Assembly: GCA_029862165.1 (NCBI GenBank) | Contig: JAOTXU010000005.1 | Span: 1-64,000, forward strand | Direction of reading: 5' to 3' | DNA length: 64,000 nt | From: Gammaproteobacteria bacterium | GTDB lineage: Bacteria; Pseudomonadota; Gammaproteobacteria; Steroidobacterales; JABDKV01 | Shown: one piece after another, positions 16,163 to 25,890 of the stretch | Layout of the letters: the number at the start of each line of letters is the position of its first letter | Position numbering within the stretch: the first letter of the stretch is position 1 | Program-made: the position numbers and the translations under genes | The notes under the pieces: model-generated | Told to the model about the DNA's origin: nothing | What the model saw: only the letters and a program-made list of their open reading frames with translations | Database searches by the model: none

Positions 16163-17608
16163 TCACACGTTGCCGGGGCGCATCACCAGCATTTTTTCAA
16201 ACGTCATGTCGTGCATCGTATGTGAAATGCCACCTACGCCCAGACCGGATTGCCGCAAGCCGGCAAATGGCATTGAATCAATACGAAACGCGGTGTGATC
16301 GTTGACCATAATTGCCGATGCGTCGAGCTTATTGAACATCTCAATCGTCTGATCGAAATTGTTGGTGAACACTGCGCTTTGGAATGCGAAAGGCAGTGAG
16401 TTCGCTGTTTCTATCGCTGCATCGAGGTCATCGTAGCCGTACACGCACACGACCGGGCCGAATACTTCCATATTACTCATGCGAACATCGGGCGGCGGAT
16501 CCAACAAGACCGTGCATGGATAGGTACTTTCGCTCAATGGCTCGCCACCGGAGAGCATTTCGGCACCCGCGCTTACGGCTTCCTGAACCCACTCATGTAC
16601 GCGATTGACTTCGCCAGGTCGAATTAGCGGGCCAATCTCTGTATCCGGCGAAGTTGGATCGCCTATACGCAATGCCTTGGCGCCTTGTGCCAGGCTTGTT
16701 GCAAAATCTCGCGCCATACTGCGTTCAATAAATACACGTTGTACCGAGACACAGACTTGCCCGGCATGATAGAAGCCGCCCTTAAGGACTGAGCTGATCG
16801 CGGCGTCCACGTTGGCGTCCGGCAAAACAAACAGTGGTGCAACACCACCATGCTCCAGCGCGCAGCGCGTACCCGGCGCCAGTTGCGAACGCAGGTACCA
16901 ACCGACTTTCGCCGACCCGATAAAACTGAAAAAACCGACACGGTCATCAGTAACCAGTTTTTGCGCGGCGTCTCGGTTGTCCGTAATGAGACATTGACAC
17001 CAGGCATCCGGCAGTCCGGCTTCTCTGAGTATCTCGACAAAACGGATGCAAGACAGGGCTGTGTCGGCGGCCGGCTTAACAATGACAGGGCAACCGACTG
17101 CAACCGCCGGTGCAACCTGATGCACGATCAGGTTCAACGGGTGATTGAACGCGCTGACTGCAACGACGACGCCGATAGGCTCGCGTTGGGTAAAGGCAAT
17201 ACGACCGGTAGACGACGCCGTGCCACCCATGGGAATAACATGCCCCTGTTCAGCACGCAGGTCTTCCACGCATAGCTTGATGCCATCAATCGCCCGGGTA
17301 ACTTCCACGCGGGAATCGATGAGCGGTTTGCCGCCTTCACGGGCTGCCTGCAAAGCAAGGTCTTCGTGCTCGTCGCTCATGATTTCCGCGACACGATCGA
17401 GGATGGCAATGCGCTCCGGTAGTGGTAACCAGGCACTGCGTGACCGGTACAACCGGTGTGCTGCGGCCAGTGCGCCATCTACATGAGTTTCGTCACCGGT
17501 TTCACACGTCGCAATCAACGCGCCATCGAAGGGCGCTGTTACGTCAATTGTCCCGGCGGGGTTTGTGTTGTCGGCAAGTAACAAACCATAATGTTTTACG
17601 TTATTCAC
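16163..17608 (-). CDS. NAD(P)-dependent aldehyde dehydrogenase
   Basis: A 481-residue ALDH-superfamily enzyme. It has the Asn of FNHPLN (about 155), the general base Glu in CALEHGG (about 252) and the catalytic Cys in GQVCVSVQR (about 286). GTG 17608 is preferred because GGGAGGGA sits six bases upstream; the longer TTG start at 17629 has no ribosome site. It resembles the branch that includes non-phosphorylating glyceraldehyde-3-phosphate, lactaldehyde and phosphonoacetaldehyde dehydrogenases (ALDH with CVSVQR), so the substrate is open. It faces the lpdA gene tail to tail and follows relA on the minus strand. Confidence 0.85.
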   Translation of the reverse strand: MNNVKHYGLLLADNTNPAGTIDVTAPFDGALIATCETGDETHVDGALAAAHRLYRSRSAWLPLPERIAILDRVAEIMSDEHEDLALQAAREGGKPLIDSRVEVTRAIDGIKLCVEDLRAEQGHVIPMGGTASSTGRIAFTQREPIGVVVAVSAFNHPLNLIVHQVAPAVAVGCPVIVKPAADTALSCIRFVEILREAGLPDAWCQCLITDNRDAAQKLVTDDRVGFFSFIGSAKVGWYLRSQLAPGTRCALEHGGVAPLFVLPDANVDAAISSVLKGGFYHAGQVCVSVQRVFIERSMARDFATSLAQGAKALRIGDPTSPDTEIGPLIRPGEVNRVHEWVQEAVSAGAEMLSGGEPLSESTYPCTVLLDPPPDVRMSNMEVFGPVVCVYGYDDLDAAIETANSLPFAFQSAVFTNNFDQTIEMFNKLDASAIMVNDHTAFRIDSMPFAGLRQSGLGVGGISHTMHDMTFEKMLVMRPGNV

Positions 17609-17636
17609 GAGTCCCTCCCATTCCGCCAACGCTGGT

Positions 17637-19805
17637 TCAGGTGCGTCGACTGACTGACACGATATTGGGCAAGTTGCTAATCCGCAGCATGATGCGACTG
17701 AGGTCTTCCAAGCCGCTAATCTCCAGGGTTAGCTCAAAGTGGGCTGACAGCGTGTTTTTGTCCGTTACTGTGTTCATACCGACAATGTTGGTCTTCTCTG
17801 CTGACAGGAGCGAGCTGATGTCCTTGATCAGGCCCTTGCGATCATGAGCCTCGATAGTGATATCAACCGGATAGGTATTTGAAGTCTCAGTGCCCCAGTC
17901 TACCTCAAGTACCCTCTCGCGGTATTTATCAGCGAGACGCAGAAAATTGGGGCAGTGTTTACGGTGTATGGTTACACCGCGTCCCAGGGTGATGTAACCG
18001 GAAATGGGGTCCGGCGGAACGGGCCGGCAGCAGCGGGCGAAACTGGTCATCAGGCCGCCGACGCCTTCAACCTGAATGGTCGAGTCCTTCTTGCTGGTCG
18101 GTTTGCGCAGATGCAGTTCATGTTCGGCTGTATCAGGTGGCGCCGCTCGCTTCTGGATCGCTTCTGCGATGTCGGTCAATGTGATCTCGCCAGCACCTAT
18201 GGCCACGCACAGATCAGTCGCGGTACCCATGTGAAAATCACGAGCCAGGTCGTTGACGTGCAGGTCAGACATACCCATCCGGCTCAATTCTTTTTCGAGT
18301 AAGTGCCGACCTTGTTCCAGACTATGCTGTTTGTCCTGCCGTCGGAACCAGTTACGCGCTTTCGCACGCGCGCGCGTTGTCGCCAGGTACCCCAGTTGCG
18401 GTATTAACCAGTCACGGCTCGGCGTGCCGTTCTTGGCCGTAATAATTTGTACTTGATCGCCGTTCGCCAATTTATGTGTGAGCGGTACGATCCGCCCGCT
18501 GACTTTGGCGCCACGGCAACGGTGGCCCAGTTCAGTATGGACGTAGTAGGCAAAATCCAACGGCGTGGCACCATTGGGCAGATCCAGAATGTCGCCTTCC
18601 GGTGTCAGGATATACACGCGGTCCTCGAACAAGTCCGCTCTGAATCGATCGATGAAATCATCGCCCGCGCCAGATTCGTCTGACGGCTCCAGCAAACTCC
18701 TTACCCAGCGGATCTTGCGCTCGAATGCAGCGTCTGAACCGGTCAATGCTTTTGGTTTGCCTTCTTTGTATTTCCAGTGCGCAGCGACACCCAGTTCGGC
18801 ATGCGAATGCATCTCGTGCGTTCGTATCTGTATCTCCAGTGTTTTTTGGGCAGGACCGACTACTGAGGTATGCAGCGATCGATACATATTTTCCTTCGGT
18901 GTGGCGATGTAGTCATCGAATTCACCGGGGATAGGCGACCAGTGACCGTGTACAGCGCCGAGTATGGCGTAGCAATCGGCTACGGTGTTTACGAGCACTC
19001 GGACCGCACGCACGTCGAAAATGTGTTCAAAATCCAATTCCTTGCGCTGCATTTTTTTCCAGATGCTGTAAATATGTTTTGGCCGACCCTCAACGGTCGC
19101 CTCGATTCCAAACTTGTTGGCTTCTGCTTGTAAGATCTGCACAACATCTTTAATGAAATCTTCCCTGTCCTGGCGGCGCTCCTTGAGTAATTGCGCAATC
19201 TTCTTATAAGTGTCCGGCTCGAGAAAACGAAAGCTGAGGTCTTCCAACTCCCATTTGAGTTGCCACACACCCAATTTGTTTGCCAGTGGCGCATATATTT
19301 CGCGTGTTTCCAATGCAACCTGGCGCCGCACCGGGTCGTCGGCGTTCTTGGCGTTGCGTAATCGGTAGAGCTGATCAGCCAGTCGGACCAGAACCAGACG
19401 CACATCTTCGATCACGGACATCAGCATCTTGCGCAGGGTCTCGGCCTGTTGCTCGTCGAGACCTGCTTCAGGTTTCCAATTGCTTGGAAATGTGAAGCTG
19501 CCCAGCCGCACCAGTTCACGAGCTAGCCCAATAACGTCGTCGGGCAACTCTGATTTCAGCGATCGACGGCTTAGCAGGCCGCGCTCTAGCAGCGGATAGA
19601 CAATTGCTGCAGCGGTGATCTGGCTGTCGACACCCAGTTTGGCAACAATGTCGCGTATCGCCAGCGCCCGTTTGAGGGCATCGTGCGCTTTCGATTCGCC
19701 CTGATCGGCAACGCACGATTCAGCGAGCTTCGTTGCAAGCTGAACGAGATCGGACGAGTCGGTGTCTGTGGTAGGGCGAGTCACAAGAAAATGCCAGTTT
19801 TGCAA
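17637..19805 (-). CDS. relA: GTP pyrophosphokinase RelA (ppGpp synthetase I)
   Basis: About 722 residues, long RSH protein. The pseudo-hydrolase N-terminal domain lacks the HD pair (VYPLLERG where active enzymes have HD). The synthetase domain holds EFDDYIATPKENMYRSLHT, the EXDD signature of single-function RelA. TGS (around 395-455), a helical part, a Cys-rich zinc-finger region (FARCCRPVPPD) and a C-terminal ACT domain (TYPVDITIEAHDRKGL) follow in order. It makes (p)ppGpp from GTP/GDP and ATP on stalled ribosomes. The start is uncertain: TTG 19805 and GTG 19784 are both in frame and neither has a good ribosome site. Confidence 0.93.
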   Translation of the reverse strand: MQNWHFLVTRPTTDTDSSDLVQLATKLAESCVADQGESKAHDALKRALAIRDIVAKLGVDSQITAAAIVYPLLERGLLSRRSLKSELPDDVIGLARELVRLGSFTFPSNWKPEAGLDEQQAETLRKMLMSVIEDVRLVLVRLADQLYRLRNAKNADDPVRRQVALETREIYAPLANKLGVWQLKWELEDLSFRFLEPDTYKKIAQLLKERRQDREDFIKDVVQILQAEANKFGIEATVEGRPKHIYSIWKKMQRKELDFEHIFDVRAVRVLVNTVADCYAILGAVHGHWSPIPGEFDDYIATPKENMYRSLHTSVVGPAQKTLEIQIRTHEMHSHAELGVAAHWKYKEGKPKALTGSDAAFERKIRWVRSLLEPSDESGAGDDFIDRFRADLFEDRVYILTPEGDILDLPNGATPLDFAYYVHTELGHRCRGAKVSGRIVPLTHKLANGDQVQIITAKNGTPSRDWLIPQLGYLATTRARAKARNWFRRQDKQHSLEQGRHLLEKELSRMGMSDLHVNDLARDFHMGTATDLCVAIGAGEITLTDIAEAIQKRAAPPDTAEHELHLRKPTSKKDSTIQVEGVGGLMTSFARCCRPVPPDPISGYITLGRGVTIHRKHCPNFLRLADKYRERVLEVDWGTETSNTYPVDITIEAHDRKGLIKDISSLLSAEKTNIVGMNTVTDKNTLSAHFELTLEISGLEDLSRIMLRISNLPNIVSVSRRT

Positions 19806-19810
19806 GACCG

Positions 19811-19831
19811 GCCGGTCGTGTGCGGACCGGC
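19811..19831. promoter_or_regulatory. Inverted repeat upstream of relA
   Basis: GCCGGTC (19811-19817) and GACCGGC (19825-19831) are perfect inverted repeats separated by seven bases, in the 120-base divergent gap between relA and yfaZ. It could be an operator, or a hairpin in the relA leader that affects its weak TTG/GTG start. No T-run follows on the relA (minus) side; on the plus strand it is followed by CAAAAACC. Confidence 0.35.
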
Positions 19832-19925
19832 AAAAACCGTTATCATACCGCCTTCAATCCGGCGCTGACGAACTACTAGCTCGTTGGCGGGTCTCACTTG
19901 CGAGGTTGGCTAACAGGACGCGTGA

Positions 19926-20525
19926 ATGAATAAACGCTACGTCTCCAGGACGTTTCTGGTCATGGCTGCGGTCATGGCGGCGGGCCCCACTCTCTCTGAC
20001 TCACTCGATCTTAATCTCAATAGCGATGTCGCCCGGCTGACCTTTGCGCGGCCGATCTATGACAATAAGCTGGAGATTGATGCCGGGTGGCTGCACCATC
20101 AGGACAGGGGCAATTTGCTATCGGTATCGCTGGGTCGCTTTGGCGAGGCCGGTGGTGGTCAGCAGTCGGTTACCGCGGCCATTGGCGGTCGTCTGTACGG
20201 AATCGACCCGGATTTTGGGCCGGCTACGGGTATGGGCGGACCTAATCGGAACCAGGATGGTTTTGCGCTGGGTGTCGGCGGTCTGTTTCGACTCAAGCTG
20301 GCAGGCTACGACCGGATTGGTTTTTCCGGGCATGGCTATTACGCGCCGGATGTACTCGCGTTCGGTGACAGCGAAGATCTGATTGAAGTAGCCGGTCGTG
20401 TGACCTATAGCGTGATACGTGACGCCGACGTGTATCTGGGTATCCGCTACATCAATGCTGGCTTTGAGGGACTGGATGCAAAATTCGACACGGGGCTGCA
20501 TATCGGCATTCGTTTGGAGTTCTAG
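19926..20525 (+). CDS. YfaZ family outer-membrane protein
   Basis: A 199-residue exported beta-barrel protein. A signal peptide covers about 1-25 (FLVMAAVMAAGPTLS), followed by alternating beta strands ending in IRLEF, with the C-terminal Phe expected for a BAM substrate. SVSLGRFGEAGG and GVGGLFRLKLA are typical of the YfaZ family; function is unknown. The start ATG 19926 has AGGA upstream. It precedes yebC by only five bases, so the two are probably co-transcribed. Confidence 0.8.
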   Translation: MNKRYVSRTFLVMAAVMAAGPTLSDSLDLNLNSDVARLTFARPIYDNKLEIDAGWLHHQDRGNLLSVSLGRFGEAGGGQQSVTAAIGGRLYGIDPDFGPATGMGGPNRNQDGFALGVGGLFRLKLAGYDRIGFSGHGYYAPDVLAFGDSEDLIEVAGRVTYSVIRDADVYLGIRYINAGFEGLDAKFDTGLHIGIRLEF

Positions 20526-20530
20526 ACGGG

Positions 20531-21283
20531 ATGGCAGGCCACAGCAAATGGGCGAATATCCAGCACCGCAAAGGCGCTCAGGACAAGAAGCGGGGCAAGC
20601 TGTTCACCAAGCTGATTCGTGAAATCACGATCGCCGCCAAGGTAGGTGGTTCCGATGCCGACGCCAACCCACGGTTGCGTCTGGCTATTGATAAAGCAAA
20701 AGGGCAAAGCATGCCCAAAGACAATATTGAACGGGCAGTCAAACGGGGTGCCGGCGAACTCGAGGGTGTGGACTACGAAGAAGTCCGTTATGAGGGTTAC
20801 GGACCAGGCGGTGTTGCCGTTATGGTTGATTGTTTGACGGATAACCGCAATCGCACTGTGGCAGAAATCCGGCACGGGTTTAGCAAATACGGCGGCAATT
20901 TGGGCGCCGACGGTTCTGTTGCCTATTTATTTCGCCAGGTCGGACTTATCAGTTATCCGACCGGCAGCAATGAAGATCGGATTATGGAAGTGTCGCTGGA
21001 AGTCAGCGCAGAAGATGTCGTTACGAATGACGACGGCTCGATCGACGTGTTAACCGATCCGGCGGATTTCGAACAGGTGCGTGACGCAATGATAGCGACC
21101 GGTCTGGAAGCGGAGCGTGCAGAAATCACAATGTTGGCGTCGACACAGGCGACGTTGAATGAGAGCGAAGCTGGTTCGATGATGAAAATGCTGGAAGTGC
21201 TGGAAGATCTCGACGACGTTCAAAGCGTCTATTCCAATGCGGAGATTCCGGACGAGATTCTTGCAGCGCTGGCGAGCTTGTGA
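20531..21283 (+). CDS. yebC: YebC/TACO1 family translation-associated protein
   Basis: A 250-residue protein with the family N terminus MAGHSKWANIQHRKG and the conserved RGKLFTKLIREI region. YebC proteins are described both as transcriptional regulators (PmpR) and as ribosome-linked factors that ease polyproline stalls. Its TGA stop overlaps the GTG start of ruvC (GTGA), the usual gammaproteobacterial arrangement. Length is normal. Confidence 0.95.
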   Translation: MAGHSKWANIQHRKGAQDKKRGKLFTKLIREITIAAKVGGSDADANPRLRLAIDKAKGQSMPKDNIERAVKRGAGELEGVDYEEVRYEGYGPGGVAVMVDCLTDNRNRTVAEIRHGFSKYGGNLGADGSVAYLFRQVGLISYPTGSNEDRIMEVSLEVSAEDVVTNDDGSIDVLTDPADFEQVRDAMIATGLEAERAEITMLASTQATLNESEAGSMMKMLEVLEDLDDVQSVYSNAEIPDEILAALASL

Positions 21284-21807
21284 ATACATCCACGACAATT
21301 ATGGGTATCGATCCGGGTTCTCGCGTAACGGGTTTCGGGCTAATAGAAGTCAGCGGCGACCAGACAAAGTACCAGGCCAGCGGCTGCATACGGACCGGCA
21401 AGATGCCCTTCAACGCCAGGCTGGAGGAAATCTACAGCACGGTTGCCGGTTTGATCGCCAAGCACACTCCGGGCGAGATTTGCCTGGAAAAAATATTCAT
21501 GCACCGCAATGCGGACAGTGCCTTGAAACTGGGTCACGCACGTGCCGCCGCCTTGTGTGCAGTATTTGCGAACCATGCGATCGTACGCCCGGAACTTGCC
21601 GAATACAGTCCGCGCGAAATCAAGCAGGCCGTGGCCGGTTATGGTGCCGCGGACAAACAGCAGGTTCAGATCATGGTGCGTCGTTTGCTGGCATTGAGCG
21701 GCGACATTCAGGCCGATGCGGCAGACGCACTGGCGGTTGCCTTATGCCATGCCAACTCGCGTCGGACCGCGGCGTTGCTGGCTGGTCATCGTGAGGCGGT
21801 CCGATGA
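21280..21807 (+). CDS. ruvC: Holliday junction resolvase RuvC
   Basis: A 175-residue RNase H-fold endonuclease that cuts Holliday junctions. The acidic residues are visible in GIDPGSRVTGFG (D11), CLEKIF (Glu) and the C-terminal ADAADALAVALCH pair. GTG start shares four bases with the yebC stop, and the end overlaps the ruvA start (GATGATC). Together with ruvA and ruvB this is a single resolution operon. Confidence 0.96.
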   Translation: MNTSTTIMGIDPGSRVTGFGLIEVSGDQTKYQASGCIRTGKMPFNARLEEIYSTVAGLIAKHTPGEICLEKIFMHRNADSALKLGHARAAALCAVFANHAIVRPELAEYSPREIKQAVAGYGAADKQQVQIMVRRLLALSGDIQADAADALAVALCHANSRRTAALLAGHREAVR

Positions 21808-22397
21808 TCGGCTCGTTGCGTGGCAGGCTTAGTCTCAAACAACCGCCGACAATTCTGGTAGAGGTAGGCGGAATTGGATATGAGGTTCAGGCACCCATGT
21901 CCACTTTTTATCAGTTGCCGGAAATCGCATCCGAGCTGTCCTTATATACCCACCTTATCGTGCGGGAAGACGCTCGTGAACTTTATGGTTTTGCCACTCT
22001 GGACGAGCGCGCGTTGTTTCGCTCGCTCATCCGTATTTCGGGTGTGGGCGGGCGTATGGCGTTGTCGATACTGTCCGGGATGAGCGCCGACGAATTTGCC
22101 GAATGCGTACAGCGAAAAGATGTGGCGACACTTACAAGAATTCCCGGCGTGGGGAAAAAGACCGCCGAGCGCTTAATCGTGGAAATGAAGGACCGGCTGA
22201 CAGAACTTGGCGTAACCATGAGTGCGGAAAGCGGCGCTCGACCCGCCGGCGCACAACACGAAGCTTACAGTGCGTTAATTGCGTTGGGTTATCGGGCACC
22301 GGAAGTAACTAAGATGTTGCGCGACATTGAGAGTGCCGGGCGCAGTGCGGAAGACATCATTCGTCTCGCGTTGCAAACGCAAACGTCGGAGAGCTGA
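21804..22397 (+). CDS. ruvA: Holliday junction branch-migration subunit RuvA
   Basis: A 197-residue protein that binds the junction and loads RuvB. N-terminal OB-fold (MIGSLRGRL start, about 1-65), two helix-hairpin-helix motifs ([16 protein letters not shown] and [17 protein letters not shown]) and a C-terminal RuvB-contacting domain (about 150-197) are visible. It overlaps ruvC by four bases and the ruvB start by one. Confidence 0.96.
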   Translation: MIGSLRGRLSLKQPPTILVEVGGIGYEVQAPMSTFYQLPEIASELSLYTHLIVREDARELYGFATLDERALFRSLIRISGVGGRMALSILSGMSADEFAECVQRKDVATLTRIPGVGKKTAERLIVEMKDRLTELGVTMSAESGARPAGAQHEAYSALIALGYRAPEVTKMLRDIESAGRSAEDIIRLALQTQTSES

Positions 22398-23449
22398 TGA
22401 GTCTTGAACACGACAGACTGGTTGCAGGGCACGGTCGGACAGAAGACGACGCCGTGGATTCCGCGATACGACCACGCAGGCTCGACGACTATGTTGGTCA
22501 GGAGTCGGTCAAGAAGCAGATGCGCATTTTTATCGCCGCGGCAGCACAGCGCGGCGATTCCCTGGATCACATGCTGATTTTCGGCCCACCAGGGCTGGGC
22601 AAGACAACTCTCGCACACATCATCGCCAACGAGCTGGATGTCAATCTGCGTCAGACGTCAGGTCCGGTCATTGAGAAAGCAGGCGATCTTGCGGCGCTAC
22701 TGACCAACCTGGAACCCCGGGATGTCTTGTTCGTCGATGAAATACACAGGTTGAGCCCGGTGATTGAAGAAGTCCTGTATCCCGCAATGGAGGACTACCA
22801 GCTCGACATCATGATAGGCGAGGGTCCGGGGGCCCGCTCAATCAAACTGGATCTGCCGCCATTCACACTGGTTGGCGCGACGACTCGCGCCGGTTTGCTG
22901 ACCTCGCCGTTGCGTGATCGCTTCGGAATCGTGCAACGGCTGGAGTTTTATTCTGCCGAGGAACTCACCCAGATCGTCAAGCGTTCTGCCCGAATTTTGC
23001 ATCTGGTCATTGATGACGCCGGTGCCGTGGAAATTGCCACCCGCTCGCGTGGTACGCCCCGGGTCGCAAACCGGCTCTTACGACGGGTACGTGATTTTGC
23101 CCAAGTGGAGGCTGCCGGCGAAGTCAGTGGTGAGGTGGCGCGCGGCGCGCTGGAACTGCTGGATGTTGACGGCTATGGCTTCGATCCGATGGATCGAAAA
23201 CTGCTGCTTACCATCATCGAGAAATTTGATGGCGGACCGGTGGGTGTGGACAGCTTGTCGGCCGCGGTTGGTGAAGAGCGTGGCACGATTGAAGATGTGC
23301 TGGAACCGTATCTGATCCAGCAGGGCTTTATCATGCGCACGGCGCGCGGCCGTATCGCTACACCCAATGCGTACCGTCATTTTGGGCTCAAAGCGCCTTC
23401 AGTGCCCACCAGCATCCCACTATTTGATGATAACGGCAGCAACGCGTGA
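22397..23449 (+). CDS. ruvB: Holliday junction branch-migration ATPase RuvB
   Basis: A 350-residue AAA+ motor. It has Walker [13 protein letters not shown], Walker B DEIHRL, sensor and arginine-finger regions ([19 protein letters not shown]) and a C-terminal winged-helix DNA-binding domain (about 265-335). It completes the ruvCAB set. The start ATG shares one base with the ruvA stop (TGATG). No LexA box is visible, which fits an internal operon position. Confidence 0.97.
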   Translation: MSLEHDRLVAGHGRTEDDAVDSAIRPRRLDDYVGQESVKKQMRIFIAAAAQRGDSLDHMLIFGPPGLGKTTLAHIIANELDVNLRQTSGPVIEKAGDLAALLTNLEPRDVLFVDEIHRLSPVIEEVLYPAMEDYQLDIMIGEGPGARSIKLDLPPFTLVGATTRAGLLTSPLRDRFGIVQRLEFYSAEELTQIVKRSARILHLVIDDAGAVEIATRSRGTPRVANRLLRRVRDFAQVEAAGEVSGEVARGALELLDVDGYGFDPMDRKLLLTIIEKFDGGPVGVDSLSAAVGEERGTIEDVLEPYLIQQGFIMRTARGRIATPNAYRHFGLKAPSVPTSIPLFDDNGSNA

Positions 23450-23471
23450 GCTCAGCTGTGGACCGGTTAGC

Positions 23472-23870
23472 ATGAGCAAACCCTTTTCGTGGCCGACGCG
23501 CGTTTATTATGAAGATACGGATGCCGGTGGAGTGGTCTATTACGCTAACTACCTGCGATTTATGGAACGGGCACGTACCGAATGGCTGCGCGCTGTCGGT
23601 GTCGAACACGATCAGCTACGGGCCGAACACGGGATTATTTTTGTGGTTGTCTCGGCTGAAATCCAGTTTCAAAGCCCTGCCAAATTCAATGATGCCCTGG
23701 AGGTCAGCGTTAGCGTGACGCAAGTGAAAAACGCCAGTATGACGTTCGCTCAGGACGTCACTCGTGACGATGAGTTGCTTTGTCGGGCGACTGTGCGTGC
23801 GGGCACGGTGGATTCTGCCACTTTCAAGCCGCGCCGGTTACCCACGCATGTGAAGCAAGCGATGCTCTGA
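23472..23870 (+). CDS. ybgC: Tol-Pal-associated acyl-CoA thioesterase YbgC
   Basis: A 132-residue hot-dog-fold thioesterase. The active-site loop YYEDTDAGGVVYYANYLRFM contains the catalytic Asp. It is the standard first gene of the tol-pal operon. The start is ATG 23472 (MSKPFSWPTRVYY); the longer open frame overlaps ruvB and is not YbgC-like. It is followed two bases later by tolQ. Confidence 0.93.
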   Translation: MSKPFSWPTRVYYEDTDAGGVVYYANYLRFMERARTEWLRAVGVEHDQLRAEHGIIFVVVSAEIQFQSPAKFNDALEVSVSVTQVKNASMTFAQDVTRDDELLCRATVRAGTVDSATFKPRRLPTHVKQAML

Positions 23871-23872
23871 TT

Positions 23873-24547
23873 ATGGAGATGTCCTTAGTCGATCTGATAC
23901 TCGAAGCCAGCCTGGTGGTACAGCTGGTCCTGGTGGCGTTACTGCTCGCCTCCATTGCCTCGTGGGCAATTATTTTTCAAAAACGCAAAGTGCTGCGCAC
24001 CGCACGTGAATCCTCCGATGCATTTGAGACAAAGTTCTGGTCGGGCGGTGATATCGATGGGATGTACCGCAGCGTGGCGACACGCGATGTCGATCCACAG
24101 GCTATGGAGGGCATCTTTGAAGCTGGATTTACAGAGTTTGCGAAATTACGCACGCAGTCAAATGTGTCGTCAGACAAGCTGCTGGAAGGCGCCCGGCGTG
24201 CGATGAAGGTTTCCCAAATGAAAGAGATCGACCGGTTGGAACAAAGTCTGGCCACATTGGCCACGGTAGGTTCCACCAGTCCGTACGTCGGCTTGTTTGG
24301 CACCGTGTGGGGCATCATGAATGCGTTCCGCTCGCTTGGAAACGTGCAGCATGCCACCTTGCAAATGGTCGCACCGGGTATCGCCGAAGCCTTGATCGCG
24401 ACTGCCATGGGCCTGTTCGCCGCCATACCGGCCGTGATTTTCTACAATCGTTATGCAGATCAGGTGGACCGGCTGGAGAGCCGCTTTGACACCTTCACGG
24501 AAGAATTTTCCGCCATCTTGCAGCGATACGCCCGGCCGGAGGCCTGA
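23873..24547 (+). CDS. tolQ: Tol-Pal system proton channel TolQ
   Basis: A 224-residue inner-membrane protein of the MotA/TolQ/ExbB family, part of the proton-driven stator. TM1 is near residues 15-35 (VVQLVLVALLLASIASWAII), TM2 and TM3 lie near 130-155 and 170-190; GSTSPYVGLFGTVWGIMNAF is the family signature. ATG 23873 or 23879 could be used. It follows ybgC by two bases and precedes tolR by three. Confidence 0.95.
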   Translation: MEMSLVDLILEASLVVQLVLVALLLASIASWAIIFQKRKVLRTARESSDAFETKFWSGGDIDGMYRSVATRDVDPQAMEGIFEAGFTEFAKLRTQSNVSSDKLLEGARRAMKVSQMKEIDRLEQSLATLATVGSTSPYVGLFGTVWGIMNAFRSLGNVQHATLQMVAPGIAEALIATAMGLFAAIPAVIFYNRYADQVDRLESRFDTFTEEFSAILQRYARPEA

Positions 24548-24550
24548 GCC

Positions 24551-24997
24551 ATGGCGCGCAAAGGTCGCAGACTAATGGGCGAGATTAACGTTGTGCCGTA
24601 TATCGATGTGATGCTGGTTCTGCTGATCATCTTTATGATTACCGCCCCGTTGCTGACACAGGGTATCGAAGTTGATCTACCGGCCGCCGATGCAGAGCCA
24701 TTGGATCAGGAGCTGTTACGCCAAACCGATCCGCTGATCCTCACCGTGACCGCAAATGGCGATTTCTATTTGAATATCGGTTCGGATGAAGATCAGCCGG
24801 TCGAAGCTAGAATTATCGTAGCAAGGGCGGCTGCTGTAATGCGGCGTGAGCCGAAAACGCCAATGCTGGTACGCGCTGACGAAGCTGTGCCCTATGGCCG
24901 TGTCGTCGAAGGAATGGTGTTGTTGCAGGCCGCCGGTGCCGAACGCGTCGGTTTTGTTACACGTCCACCTGAAGTGCCACCGGTCGTGCGACAGTAG
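24551..24997 (+). CDS. tolR: Tol-Pal system protein TolR
   Basis: A 148-residue ExbD/TolR protein: a short cytoplasmic N terminus, one membrane helix with the proton-path Asp (VVPYIDVMLVLLIIFMI), and a periplasmic domain that contacts peptidoglycan. It works with TolQ to energise TolA. Spacing to both neighbours is under ten bases. Confidence 0.95.
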   Translation: MARKGRRLMGEINVVPYIDVMLVLLIIFMITAPLLTQGIEVDLPAADAEPLDQELLRQTDPLILTVTANGDFYLNIGSDEDQPVEARIIVARAAAVMRREPKTPMLVRADEAVPYGRVVEGMVLLQAAGAERVGFVTRPPEVPPVVRQ

Positions 24998-25005
24998 GTC
25001 AGCCA

Positions 25006-25890
25006 ATGCAGAAAGGCTATTACCCGGCATTGTTTTACGCCATTGTTTTGCACGGAGCATTGCTTGCCCTTATGACGTTAAGTTTTGCATGGCGTCAGAT
25101 CAGTCAGGCGTCACTGCCGCCACCACCGCTGGCGATACAGGCAGCAGTTGTAGACGAGTCGATGATAGAAGCAGAACTGGCAAAACTGGAGGCGGCTGAT
25201 CAGCGCATCCGCGAGGCTGAGGCACAACGCAGTCGCGAGTTGGAGGAACAAGCGGCAAAGGCCAGAGCCGAAAGGGAAAAGGAAGAAGCCAGGTTGGCCA
25301 CATTGGCGCGGGAACGCAAAACGGCCGAAAAACGCGATCAGGAACTGGCTGAACAACGGCAGAAAGAGGAACAGGAGCGCAAGATTCGTGACGAGCAGGC
25401 AGCCGACGATCGGCGCAAGCGCGAGGAAACCGAAAAATTGAAGCTCGCAGACCTAGAGCAGACCCGTCTGGCAGAGGAAAAACGGGTGGCGGCTCTGGCT
25501 GAAAAACGCAAAAAAGAAGAAGCGGCTGCGGAAGCCGTTTTACAAGCTGAACGAGAGGAACAATTACGCCGGGCCGTTGCCGAAGAGACTGCACGCCGCG
25601 AAGCCGAAGAGGGCGGTTTGCTGGACGAATACAAGACGCTGATCAGCCAGCGTATTGTCAGGAACTGGAACAAGCCGGATGGTGTACAGGTGGGCTTGAA
25701 GTGCGAGTTGTTGCTCACACAAATCCCGGGTGGCGAAGTAACCGATGTTCAGGTGATCAGTTGCAACGGCGATGCGGTAGTGGTGCGATCTATCGAGGCT
25801 GCGGTCCGCAAGGCGTCGCCGTTGCCACCGCCGGCTGACCCGAGATTGTTCGATCGAAAAGTGAGGGTGCTCTTTGAACCAGATAATTAG
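25006..25890 (+). CDS. tolA: Cell-envelope protein TolA
   Basis: A 294-residue TolA: N-terminal membrane anchor (about 8-28, ALFYAIVLHGALLALMTLSF), a long Ala/Glu/Lys/Arg-rich helical domain (about 55-205) that crosses the periplasm, and a C-terminal globular domain (LLDEYKTLISQRIVRNWNKP onward) that binds TolB and Pal. It is shorter than E. coli TolA (421), mostly in the helix. Its end overlaps the tolB start by 17 bases. Confidence 0.94.
   Translation: MQKGYYPALFYAIVLHGALLALMTLSFAWRQISQASLPPPPLAIQAAVVDESMIEAELAKLEAADQRIREAEAQRSRELEEQAAKARAEREKEEARLATLARERKTAEKRDQELAEQRQKEEQERKIRDEQAADDRRKREETEKLKLADLEQTRLAEEKRVAALAEKRKKEEAAAEAVLQAEREEQLRRAVAEETARREAEEGGLLDEYKTLISQRIVRNWNKPDGVQVGLKCELLLTQIPGGEVTDVQVISCNGDAVVVRSIEAAVRKASPLPPPADPRLFDRKVRVLFEPDN

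Noticed and set aside
25100..25718. Antisense open frames across the TolA helical region
   Set aside because: Produced by the repetitive codon pattern of TolA; low-complexity products.
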